This document shows, piece after piece, positions 1 to 11,332 of a stretch of DNA of 64,000 nucleotides (its first letter is position 1; each line of letters starts with the position of its first letter). The translations under genes and the position numbers were made by a program. The notes below the pieces were generated by a model. That model worked only from the letters and a program-made list of their open reading frames with translations, made no database searches and was not told where the DNA came from. Source of the DNA: Acidimicrobiia bacterium (lineage in GTDB: Bacteria > Actinomycetota > Acidimicrobiia > Acidimicrobiales > Bin134); contig JAJDYE010000006.1 in the NCBI GenBank assembly GCA_022822905.1, positions 1 through 64,000 of the forward strand, in the 5' to 3' direction.

Positions 1-31
1 GCCGAACCGCCCAAACCCGTCACCCGACCAA

Positions 32-122
32 CCCCCCCCCCCCCAAAAAACAACCCACAACCCCCGGGCCGGCCCGACCACCCCACCCCGCGGCAGAAAT
101 GCCCCCCCCCCCCCCCCCCCCC
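32..122. repeat. Two poly-C homopolymer tracts
   Basis: A run of 13 C at 32-44 is followed directly by 6 A, and a run of 21 C lies at 102-122. The DNA between them is also C-rich. No plausible coding frame crosses these tracts. Such runs slip in replication and in sequencing, so their exact length is doubtful. They may mark non-coding DNA or a poorly assembled stretch. Confidence 0.9.
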
Positions 123-181
123 GGATTAGGGCCAATGCCGCCTAGAACTCCCGCCCTGACTAGACTCACTAGCGTTACATC

Positions 182-328
182 TTGCCACCAACGCACCACC
201 TCAGCAATGTTTTCGCAGGCTTCAAAGAACAAGCCGAGCACCTAACCCGCATCGAAGCCGAACAAGCCGAGCACCTAACCCGCATCGAAGCCACACTCGA
301 TATACATGCCCCCGCCGAAGCCGCCTAG
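182..328 (+). pseudogene. Fragment encoding an 11-residue tandem repeat
   Basis: An open frame from a TTG at 182 to a TAG at 326-328 encodes about 48 residues. A 33-bp unit is present twice in perfect tandem (227-259 and 260-292), each copy encoding EQAEHLTRIEA, followed by a short tail. The heptad-like spacing of L and I suggests the end of a coiled-coil protein. There is no upstream extension because a TAG lies at 170-172, and no ribosome binding site is visible. It is probably a remnant, perhaps related in style to the small coiled-coil proteins near 10.4-11.2 kb. No function can be assigned. The rest of 1-560 shows no convincing gene. Confidence 0.4.
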
Positions 329-560
329 TCTGAACCTGCGCTAGAGCCTGAGCCCCCGCCGACACCCCGGAGGAAGAGCCCGAGTTCGATGCCATCGCGC
401 CACCGCCCCAGCCCTTCCACGCCTGAGCGCCCGAAACCGTACTTCGTCGACCCATCGATGGCTGCCGTCGCAATCAGGGCCACACCCTGGCGTGACCCCC
501 TGTCTTTGGTCAATCTGAATTGAGAATCTGCGCCCCCTCGAAGAACGGCAGTCAGCACTC

Positions 561-1148
561 GTGAAACTGCGTAGCGAGGAACTTCAACGGCGACGAAACT
601 TGCTTGACGAGTGGGAGGGCGTCAAAGCCACCCAATTCCGCGAGCTTGTCGGCGCTGCGAAGCGTGTGAACAAGCGACTCAAGGGATACGTCCGGGTTGA
701 AGTCAGTCCCGCAGGCGATCTGACGCCATTGACAGCCTTGCTGAGAGACGAGGTCGGCGGTCGGCTAGACGTCGCGATCCGGCAACTCGAATCAGCCGAT
801 GAGTTGTCCCTCACGGATCTCGTGGCTCGATGCCGTAGTGGCGCCGCTGAATTGGCCGAGCACTACAGCATCACTGGGACCGATGTGCTGTTATCGGTCT
901 TCGACGATCGAATCGAAGTACAGAGTCCTGGGAGCCTGCCGAACACCATCAGCGTCGAGGGTATGCGTGAAGGAGCCCGTTATGCGCGTAACCAGGTGAT
1001 GATGAGCATCATGCGTGACTACGGCTACGTCGAGGGGTTGGGCATGGGCATCCGCCGACAGGTCATCCCCGCCATGGCGCAGCACAATGGCACCGAACCA
1101 GACTTCTCCGAAGAAGAATCCCGCTTCACCGTCTCCCTGAGGAAGTAG
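561..1148 (+). pseudogene. Chimeric ORF: ATPase coiled-coil fragment joined to a RecG/AlbA-type C-terminal domain
   Basis: The 195-aa ORF (GTG start) has two unlike halves. Residues about 1-95 are a charged helical segment typical of the interior of SMC/AAA-like ATPases, and the frame stays open and helical-looking upstream of the GTG back to a stop near 522. Residues about 100-195 resemble the HATPase_c_4 domain found at the C terminus of AlbA_2/RecG-like putative transcriptional regulators, with FDDRIEVQSPG, ARNQ, GYVEGLGMGIRR and EP-F motifs in order. Neither half is complete: the first lacks its P-loop and the second its N-terminal DNA-binding domain. I read it as a deletion fusion of two genes. 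A functional small protein is possible but unlikely. Confidence 0.5.
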
Positions 1149-1197
1149 AAGTCGCCATAGGAACCGCTAGCCGTCTGTGGCAAGATAGGGGCGACAA

Positions 1198-3638
<2,441 letters not shown>

Positions 3639-3646
<8 letters not shown>

Positions 3647-4766
3647 CGTGCCCTCGTACCCGGATGTCATCATCGTGGGTGGCGGCATCATCGGATTGTC
3701 GGCCGCCTGGCGGCTCCGGCAAGACGGCGCCGAGGTGGTGGTGCTCGACCCCGCCCCGGGCACCGGAGCCAGCCACGCGGCGGCGGGAATGCTGGCCCCC
3801 ATCCACGAGGCCTACTGGGGCGAGAGCCACATCTTGGAGCTGAACCTGGCTGCCAGTCAGGCGTGGCCGGCCTTCGCCGACTCTCTGGGGGCCGATGCCG
3901 TGGACTACCGCCGCGACGGGATGCTCATGGCCGCCTACGACGCCGACGACAAGGCACTGCTCGACAACCTGGGCGACCTGCACGAGCAGGAGGGCCTGCC
4001 GGTGGAGCGGCTTCGGAGCCGGGAATGCCGAGCCCGAGAGCCGCTGCTCGCCCCCGGCGTGCGGGGCGGGGTGTACTCTCCGCTCGACCATCAGGTGAAC
4101 CCCCGCCGGGTGGTGGCCGAGCTGTTGAATCGAGTGCCCACCATTCCGGTCTCAGCCACCGAGGTGAGCCGGAACCAAGTGGTGGCCAGCGATGGCCACA
4201 CGGTGACCGGCCAGCAGGTGGTGGTGGCCGCCGGAGCGTGGAGCGGCCGGTTGCTGGGGGTGCCCATCCGGCCCATCAAGGGGCAGATCCTCCGCCTGAG
4301 TGGCCCGGAGGGACTGCTGCAACTGCCGGTGCGGGGGGTGGTGCGGGGGTCGAGCGTGTACGCGGTGCCCCGCAGCGACGGTGAGATAGTGGTGGGCGCC
4401 ACCCAAGAGGAGCAGGGCTTCGACACCCGGGTGACCGCGGGGGGCGTCTACGAGCTGCTCCGAGATGTGTTGACCCTGCTGCCGGGGCTCAGCGAGACCG
4501 ACCTGGTGGAAACGTGGGCCGGCCTGCGCCCCGGAGCTCCCGACAATGCCCCCATCATCGGCACCGGCCGCGACGGCATCGTGTACGCCACCGGCCATTA
4601 CCGCAACGGCATCCTCACCGCGCCCATCACCGCAATCGCAGTAGCTGCCCTAGTGCAGGGCCATGAGCCGCCAATGGACTTGTCTCGGTTCAGCCCGGAC
4701 CGATTCAGGGACGATCCCACCGATGATGGCCTCAGACCTGAGCACCTCAGCGGGGTGACGGCGTGA
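3639..4766 (+). CDS. thiO: Glycine oxidase ThiO
   Basis: ThiO is an FAD-dependent amine oxidase that turns glycine into the iminoglycine needed by ThiG for the thiazole ring. The 375-aa protein starts with the dinucleotide-binding motif VIIVGGGIIGLSAAWRL (residues about 8-24), followed by the DAO-family core. Near the C terminus are ETWAGLRPGAPDNAPIIG and YATGHYRNGILTAPITA, typical of ThiO. GTG start. It overlaps thiE by 8 nt upstream, and its TGA overlaps the thiS GTG. The presence of thiO rather than thiH means an oxygen-using, aerobic thiazole route. Confidence 0.94.
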
Positions 4767-4951
4767 TCGTTGTAGTCAACGGCGAGGCATTGGACGTTCC
4801 AGCAGACTCCACGGTGGGAACCCTGGCCCCCAACCAACGGGGTGTGGCGGTGGCCGTCAACCGTGAGATAGTGCCCCGCAGCCGGTGGAGCGAAGCTCCG
4901 CTGGCCGATGGCGACCGGGTCGAGATCCTCGAAGCGGCCCAGGGAGGATGA
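4763..4951 (+). CDS. thiS: Sulfur carrier protein ThiS
   Basis: ThiS is a ubiquitin-like sulfur carrier that delivers thiocarboxylate sulfur to ThiG. The 62-aa protein has the beta-grasp pattern MIVVVNGEALDVPADSTV, then VAVAVNREIVPRS-W, GDRVEILEAAQGG, and ends in the required C-terminal Gly-Gly. GTG start overlapping the thiO stop. No thiF adenylyltransferase is present in the window, so activation must come from an enzyme encoded elsewhere, such as a MoeB/ThiF homologue. Confidence 0.96.
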   Translation: MIVVVNGEALDVPADSTVGTLAPNQRGVAVAVNREIVPRSRWSEAPLADGDRVEILEAAQGG

Positions 4952-4990
4952 GTGGGCGACTGGTGCGAACCCCCGGACGGTAGGCCGTAA

Positions 4991-6319
<1,329 letters not shown>

Positions 6320-6323
<4 letters not shown>

Positions 6324-7087
6324 ATCCTCCTGTAGCGCTCAGCATTGCTGGGTCGGACTCCTCGGGCGGCGCGGGGATTGCCGCTGATCTGGCCACATTC
6401 GCCGCCCTGGGAGTACACGGAACCGCGGTGATCACCGCAGTAACCGCCCAAAACACGGTGGGCGTGCAGGGGATACACCCCATTCCGGCCGACTTCGTGG
6501 CCCAGCAACTCGACTCGGTGCTAGACGACCTGCCGGTGGCCGCGGTGAAAACCGGGATGCTGGCCAATCGGGAGGTGATCGACGTGATCGGCGATTACGC
6601 GGCAGCCGGGCGGCTGCCCAACCTAGTGGTTGATCCGGTGATGGTGTCGTCGACCGGAGACCGACTGCTCGATGAAGAGGCCGAGGCCGCATATTTGGAG
6701 CTTTTGGGGCATGCGGCTGTCGCAACTCCCAATGCCCGTGAGGCAAGGGTGCTCGGTGAGGCGGGCAGGTGTGACGAGCCAGCTGATCTTGCGGCACTGT
6801 GCCTAGGCGTGCTGGTGATTACTGGCGAACACACCGCCACCGATTGGATTTACCACGAAGATAGGTGGTTTGAGCTGGCCGCCGATGTGATCGATTCCTA
6901 CAACGACCACGGCACTGGCTGCACTTTTTCTGCTGTGGTGGCCGTTGGATTGGCGGTGGGAATTGACCCAATGGAAGCCATCACTGCTGCCAAGGCTTTT
7001 GTTCGCGATCGCCTCACTCGTTCGGCAGAATGGGACTTGGGCGCGGGCCGGGGGCCGGTGGCGCACCTTATGGGGCCAGAGTTATGA
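6320..7087 (+). CDS. thiD: Hydroxymethylpyrimidine/phosphomethylpyrimidine kinase ThiD
   Basis: ThiD phosphorylates hydroxymethylpyrimidine twice, giving the pyrophosphate used by ThiE. The 255-aa ribokinase-like protein opens with [20 protein letters not shown] and contains [37 protein letters not shown] and the catalytic [13 protein letters not shown] near the C terminus. ATG at 6320 overlaps the preceding stop (ATGA). An ATG at 6308 is in frame but lies deeper in the upstream gene. It is the last gene of the thi operon. Its 3' end overlaps the convergent O-methyltransferase gene by 20 bp, so the two transcripts are antisense at their ends. Confidence 0.95.
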
Positions 7088-7736
7088 GCGTTAGCCCGTC
7101 GGAGATGGGGAGCATCACTTGGGTAGTCCGGGGGTCGGCGACCACGGAAGCGTTGAACTCTCGAATGTTGGCGGTATCGGGGTTCTCTTCGAGGTCGGCA
7201 TCGGGGTCGGCTACCCGGCCGCCCCACAGCACGTTGTCCACCAGGATGATTCCCATGGGGCTGAGGCGGCGCAGGATCTCCTCGTAGTAAATCTGGTAGG
7301 AGCGTTTGTCGGCGTCGATGAAGGCCAAGTCGATGGGCGGATCGTCGGGCAGGGTGGCCAAGGTCTCGGCCGCAGGGGCGATTACCACCTCGATGCGGTC
7401 GGCCACCCCGGCCCGCTCCCAAAACGGTCGGCCGATGCTCACCCACTCGTCGCTCACGTCGCAGCACAGCAACCGCCCACCGGGGGACAGTCCCCGGGCG
7501 ATGGACAGGGCCGAGTAACCGGTGAAGGTGCCCACCTCCACCGCGAACCGCACGTCGAGCAGGCGAGCGAGCATGGTCATGAACGCACCCTGCTCAGGGG
7601 CGACCTGCATTCCAGAAATACGGCCCAGCTCGGCAGTGACGTCGATCAGCTCCTGAGCGATGGGGTCAATGCCCGCGCCATGGGCCACCAGGTACTCGTG
7701 CACATTGGCGCTGAGGCCGATGCCCTTGGGGGTCAT
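7068..7736 (-). CDS. Class I SAM-dependent O-methyltransferase (catechol/caffeoyl-CoA type)
   Basis: The 222-aa protein has the O-methyltransferase family 3 layout: QGAFMTMLARLLDVRFAVEVGTFTGYSALSIARGL (motif I, SAM binding; written here as QGAFMTM ... VEVGTFTGYSALSIARGL), then CCDVSDEW, LAFIDADKRSY (metal/SAM acidic site) and ILVDNVLWGGRVADP. These match Mg-dependent O-methyltransferases such as catechol or caffeoyl-CoA types. The substrate cannot be told. ATG at 7736 overlaps the stop of the upstream PPOX gene (ATGA), so the two are translationally coupled. It ends convergently inside the end of thiD. Confidence 0.9.
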   Translation of the reverse strand: MTPKGIGLSANVHEYLVAHGAGIDPIAQELIDVTAELGRISGMQVAPEQGAFMTMLARLLDVRFAVEVGTFTGYSALSIARGLSPGGRLLCCDVSDEWVSIGRPFWERAGVADRIEVVIAPAAETLATLPDDPPIDLAFIDADKRSYQIYYEEILRRLSPMGIILVDNVLWGGRVADPDADLEENPDTANIREFNASVVADPRTTQVMLPISDGLTLITLAP

Positions 7737-8131
7737 GCTCTCCCCAGCACTGAATCCACCGCAATGATGATGGCCCGCCGGTCGGCGCCCCGGTCTTTGG
7801 CGGGACTGTAGCGCTCGCCGTAGCGGGCCACCGCCTCGGCGCACTGCTCGGGATCGGCGGTGACGGTGGCGTGTCCCTCCAAGGTGACCCACCGGCCGCC
7901 GTCCACCTGGCACAGTGCGGCTCGACCGCCCCCGGCCGCATCCAGCAGGCGCACCTTCTTGGCCCCGGCCCAGGTGATGATGCGGGCGGTGGCGGTGTCG
8001 GGATCCCAGGTGAACCCCACCGGGGTCACATGGGGGGTGCCGTCGGGGCGCAGAATGGTGAGCGACGCCAGATGGCGATCCCGGAGGAATTCGTTCATCT
8101 CGTCGGTGAGGCTGTGGGGATCGTGGGCCAT
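7733..8131 (-). CDS. PPOX-class (pyridoxamine-phosphate-oxidase-like) flavin/F420-binding protein
   Basis: A 132-aa split-barrel protein: MNEFLRDRHLASLTILRPDG, HVTPVGFTWDP, ARIITWAGAKKVRLL, and GGRWVTLEGHATV. This matches small actinobacterial TIGR03618-type PPOX proteins, which bind FMN or coenzyme F420 and reduce or bind small molecules. The substrate is unknown. Start is the ATG at 8131 (MAHDPHSL), only 4 nt after the helicase stop. Its TGA overlaps the start of the O-methyltransferase. The gene is the middle member of a three-gene minus-strand unit. Confidence 0.85.
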   Translation of the reverse strand: MAHDPHSLTDEMNEFLRDRHLASLTILRPDGTPHVTPVGFTWDPDTATARIITWAGAKKVRLLDAAGGGRAALCQVDGGRWVTLEGHATVTADPEQCAEAVARYGERYSPAKDRGADRRAIIIAVDSVLGRA

Positions 8132-8135
8132 CGGC

Positions 8136-10301
8136 TCATGCCTCCTTGGTGAGCAGGGGCTCGGGCAACGGGCGGGCGTACACAACCACGAGGCGCTGCG
8201 TGGCCCGGGTCATGGCCACATACAGAGCTCGCATCCCCTTGGGGAGCTTTTCGCAGATGTCGGCCGGCTCCACCACGATGGCGGTGTCCACCTCAAGCCC
8301 CTTCACCAACTCCACCGGCACGATGGTCACCCGGGACTCCAGGCCTCGCTCATACACCAAACCGTGATCGACGTCGGCAACGGTGAGTGCCTCAGAGATG
8401 GCATCGGCCAGTGCGTTGTGGCAGATCACCGCCAGGTTCCCGTTGGCCAACGCGCTGAGCTCGGCCTTTACCTCCCTGACGACGGCGGCGGTCAGGCTGC
8501 TGGGGCCGGGTTCGCTGTCTTGGACACTGCCTTCTTGGACACTGCCTTGTCCGTTGCCCTGGCCGTTGCCGGAGGCTGGGGCTTGATGGGCGACCACGGG
8601 CACGAATCGGGGAGGGAGTCCCTCAATGCGGATCGATTGAGGCGGAACCAGGCCGGGCATGGCGGCGTCGAGCACCTTGGCGGCCACTTCCATGATGGGC
8701 TCGGGTAGGCGATACCCAATGGTCAACTCAGAAAATCGGGAGTCGACGTGGTCGGGGAGGTGCTCGATCACGCTGTCCCAGGAGTCGTGCCCCCATGCCG
8801 AGGTGGCCTGGGCGATGTCGCCCACCACGGTCATCGACCCGTTTAGCGAGCGGCGGCTGATCATCCGGAGCTGCATGGGCGACAGATCTTGGGCCTCATC
8901 CACCACGATGTGGCCGTAGGTGCGAATCGAGTCCGACTGCTTGTGGCCGGGCCGGGGGCCCAACAGGGCTAGGGCCTCATCCAGCAGGGGGGCGTCGTCG
9001 GCCGTCCACACCACTTCGGAGGCATGGGTTTGTCGGGAGCGGTAGAGCAGGTCGGTTTCCTCTGGAGTCAACACCGACGCCGTCGCTGAGCGGAGCAGCG
9101 CGGGAGAACCGAACAGGTCGTGCAGCAGGTGGGATGGGGTGAGCACAGGCCACATCCACTCCAGGGCCTCCCGCAGTTCGATGCTGCCGTGGAGTTGTTC
9201 GCGCACCGCCTCCATGTCGGGAGCGGGGGAATCGGTGCGGGCGCCACTGTCGGCCAGGTGCTGGTACACCTGTTCTTCCACAAAGCGGCGGGCCCGGTTG
9301 TGGGTGCGGAACCGCTTGCGGGCTTGGCGCACGATCTCGGCGCTCTGGTCCACGGTGAGCCGGAGCCGACGCAGGCCAAACCCCACCGTCACGTCGGCGC
9401 GCAGAGGGCGCTGGCGATCCCGGCGAGCCCGGCGCAGCACCGTGATCATGCGCAGATCGCCCTTGATTCGGGAGATACGAGGGTTGTCTAGCCCTTTGAC
9501 CCGGGTGCCGGGCAGCAGGTCGGCCAGCATCGATACCTCCACGCCGGCCTCGCCCAGCGATGGAAGCACCTGCTCGATATAGGTCAAAAACAGGCGGTTG
9601 GGGCCGAGCACCAGCATTCCCTGGCCTTCGAGGGGAAAGCGGTGGGTATAGAGCAGATAGGCGGCCCGGTGGAGAGCGGCCACCGTCTTGCCGGTGCCAG
9701 GACCGCCTTGCACCACGAGGAGTCCGGACAGCGGGGAGCGGATAATGGCGTCCTGCTCGATCTGGATGGTGGCGGCCGCGTCGGCGAGGCGGCCGGTGCG
9801 GCCGGCTTCCAAACCGGCTCGAAGGGCGGCCTCCCCCACCAACGGCATCCGGCCCCGGCCGTTGGTTTCGCCGAAGTGCTCGTCTTCCACCCCCAGCAGC
9901 TCCTGGCCCCTCGTCACGAAGTGGCGGCGTCGGGACAGGCCCATGGGCTCGCTCCCGGTGGCCCGGTAGAAGGCCTCGGCCGCCGGGGCCCGCCAGTCGA
10001 TGGTCACCGGCTCCTGGTCGTCATCCCACACCGCCACCCGGCCCACGTAGAGCTGGTCGCCGCCCTGCTCGTCGCTCCAGTCGAGGCGACCGAACACCAG
10101 CGAGGCGTCACCGATGTCCAGAACGCTGAGGCGGGTGCTTATCGAATCCCAAATTATCTCCCGCTCATAGCGGGCCTGATGGGTGCCGCCCGCGCCCACC
10201 TCAACCATTCCCTTAAGCGACAGCGCCCGCTCCCGGGCCGTCTCAAGGGCTTGGTGGGCCCGATCGATATATGTCTGTTCCGCGGCGTGATCCGGATGAA
10301 T
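8136..10301 (-). CDS. HelD-like UvrD/Rep-family helicase, apparently with an ATT start codon
   Basis: A superfamily 1 helicase of the HelD type, which in other bacteria recycles stalled RNA polymerase. The first canonical ATG is at 10208 (690 aa). Coding sequence clearly continues upstream, giving EQTYIDRAHQALETARERAL, the usual HelD N-terminal helix. The frame is closed by a TGA at 10323-10325, and no ATG, GTG or TTG lies between. An ATT at 10301-10299 stands 6 nt behind a perfect GAGGAG, so I place the start there (721 aa). Further motifs are Walker A VVQGGPGTGKT (about residue 198), VDEAQDLSPMQLRMI, GDIAQATSAWG, and EPADICEKLPKGMRALYVAMTRATQRL near the end. It heads the unit with the PPOX and O-methyltransferase genes. 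Confidence 0.85.
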   Translation of the reverse strand: MHPDHAAEQTYIDRAHQALETARERALSLKGMVEVGAGGTHQARYEREIIWDSISTRLSVLDIGDASLVFGRLDWSDEQGGDQLYVGRVAVWDDDQEPVTIDWRAPAAEAFYRATGSEPMGLSRRRHFVTRGQELLGVEDEHFGETNGRGRMPLVGEAALRAGLEAGRTGRLADAAATIQIEQDAIIRSPLSGLLVVQGGPGTGKTVAALHRAAYLLYTHRFPLEGQGMLVLGPNRLFLTYIEQVLPSLGEAGVEVSMLADLLPGTRVKGLDNPRISRIKGDLRMITVLRRARRDRQRPLRADVTVGFGLRRLRLTVDQSAEIVRQARKRFRTHNRARRFVEEQVYQHLADSGARTDSPAPDMEAVREQLHGSIELREALEWMWPVLTPSHLLHDLFGSPALLRSATASVLTPEETDLLYRSRQTHASEVVWTADDAPLLDEALALLGPRPGHKQSDSIRTYGHIVVDEAQDLSPMQLRMISRRSLNGSMTVVGDIAQATSAWGHDSWDSVIEHLPDHVDSRFSELTIGYRLPEPIMEVAAKVLDAAMPGLVPPQSIRIEGLPPRFVPVVAHQAPASGNGQGNGQGSVQEGSVQDSEPGPSSLTAAVVREVKAELSALANGNLAVICHNALADAISEALTVADVDHGLVYERGLESRVTIVPVELVKGLEVDTAIVVEPADICEKLPKGMRALYVAMTRATQRLVVVYARPLPEPLLTKEA

Positions 10302-10320
10302 CGGAGACTCCTCAGACTGA

Positions 10321-10342
10321 GTTCAAAATCAGTGAACGTTCA
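10321..10342 (-). promoter_or_regulatory. GTTCA/TGAAC inverted repeats upstream of the HelD-like gene
   Basis: A perfect 10-bp palindrome TGAACGTTCA lies at 10333-10342, and a third half-site GTTCA at 10321-10325 pairs with the TGAAC at 10333-10337 across a 7-nt spacer. The cluster lies 20-41 nt upstream of the proposed ATT start, where an operator would lie. It does not fit the classic actinobacterial LexA box (GAAC-N4-GTTC) because the half-sites abut. A regulator is inferred only from symmetry. Confidence 0.35.
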
Positions 10343-10406
10343 AGTCTAGTACAAAACAGCTAGGCCGCGACCCGCCACCGCACCCGGCGCGGGGCAGGGG
10401 CGGGTT

Positions 10407-10742
10407 TCAGGCGGCTTGGGCGCCGCCGTCGGCGGGGGGCGGCGGAGACTGCCGCAGGTACCCCTCAATGTGGGACAGGCGCTCCCGAACCTCTCCGAGG
10501 CTGCTTGTCAGCTCCGAGTGGTTCTTCTCGATCAGCTCGCGGTTCTCCCGGATGAGCTCGCGGTTCTCCCGGTTCGACTGCTCGATCAACTCGCGGTTCT
10601 CCCGGTTCGACTTGTCGATGAGATCGCGGGTCTTGGTGCTGTCGACATGCTGATAGCGCATCATCGCCAAGGCGAACGCCAGCAGCGGGCCGACTACCGC
10701 GGCCAGCACCGGCGCCAAATCGCTCAGCGGCACGACTTCCAT
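10407..10742 (-). CDS. Small membrane-anchored coiled-coil protein
   Basis: A 111-aa protein of unknown function. Residues about 8-28 (LAPVLAAVVGPLLAFALAMM) form one predicted membrane helix. Residues about 36-85 are a highly charged helix built from near-repeats of RENRELI (SNRENRELIEQ, SNRENRELIRENRELIEKN), with the DNA showing matching CGGTTCTCCCGG repeats. The C terminus is Pro/Gly-rich. The layout recalls short membrane-tethered coiled-coil proteins of actinobacteria. A similar small anchored protein follows downstream at 10808-11218, so the two may be relatives. ATG start. Confidence 0.6.
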   Translation of the reverse strand: MEVVPLSDLAPVLAAVVGPLLAFALAMMRYQHVDSTKTRDLIDKSNRENRELIEQSNRENRELIRENRELIEKNHSELTSSLGEVRERLSHIEGYLRQSPPPPADGGAQAA

Positions 10743-10807
10743 AGCGACACCCTACCCCGCCACATCCTCCAAAACAACTATAATATCTTCAAGTATATTT
10801 CCATGCA

Positions 10808-11218
10808 TTAGAATCTCGACAGGGGCGGGGTTCTGTGTGGCTGCGGGGGGGTTAGCGGGCGGGGAGGAGGGTGGGGATGCCGAAGTCGCGGTCGCAGTCG
10901 GGGTTGGCGACTCTGGCTCCGCCTTGTTTGGACTTGCCGATGCGGAACCCGGTGGTCTCGGTGAAAAGCCGGTTTGGTAGCCGTCGGTGGCCTTGAGGGC
11001 TGGACCTCGATGCGGTCCAGCCGCTCCCCGTGCTCCTTGAAGCCCCTGTGCATCTCCTTGCGAAGACCGCCGAGCAGTCCATGGATTCCGTTGATCTGAC
11101 TGGTGATCCGGTAGTCGAGCCGGTCGAGCTTGGCGCTCACTATGCACATGGCGTACACGAGCACCGAGATGAAGCCGGTGCCCAAAACGCTGATGATGGT
11201 TGCCGTGATCGCTGGCAT
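10808..11218 (-). CDS. Small membrane-anchored helical protein, frameshifted in its C-terminal half
   Basis: Residues 1 to about 75 look genuine: one membrane helix (TIISVLGTGFISVLVYAMCI) then an amphipathic helix (SAKLDRLDYRITSQINGIHG). The start is an ATG with GGAGGA 8 nt upstream. After IEVQPS the frame becomes Arg/Pro-rich and unnatural, while another frame over about 10,870-10,990 reads TETTGFRIGKSKQGGARVAN...PTLLPAR with good codon bias and ends at a TAA at about 10,858. I infer an indel near 11,000, or a recombination that joined an anchored coiled-coil N terminus to the tail of another gene. Function unknown. Confidence 0.45.
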   Translation of the reverse strand: MPAITATIISVLGTGFISVLVYAMCIVSAKLDRLDYRITSQINGIHGLLGGLRKEMHRGFKEHGERLDRIEVQPSRPPTATKPAFHRDHRVPHRQVQTRRSQSRQPRLRPRLRHPHPPPRPLTPPQPHRTPPLSRF

Positions 11219-11250
11219 GATCTTGTTCCTCCGCCCGTTCAGGCGAGAAT

Positions 11251-11280
11251 GGGAAGGGGAAGATTCCCCCCACCCTTCCC
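11251..11280 (-). terminator. Hairpin downstream of the RecQ-UvrD fusion gene
   Basis: GGGAAGG at 11251-11257 pairs with CCTTCCC at 11274-11280, with further G/C pairing possible inside. It lies 53 nt past the stop of the large helicase gene and before the start of the next small gene. There is no T-tract, so it would be a U-less terminator of the kind common in high-GC actinobacteria. This is an inference from structure only. Confidence 0.4.
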
Positions 11281-11332
11281 GGCAGCAGCAGGGCGCGGGC
11301 CGCTGAGGCGGGTGCTACAGGAACGCCGCTTC

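Noticed and set aside
4952..4990. GTG at 4952 as the thiG start
   Set aside because: The frame from this GTG meets a TAA at 4988-4990, just before the ATG at 4991.
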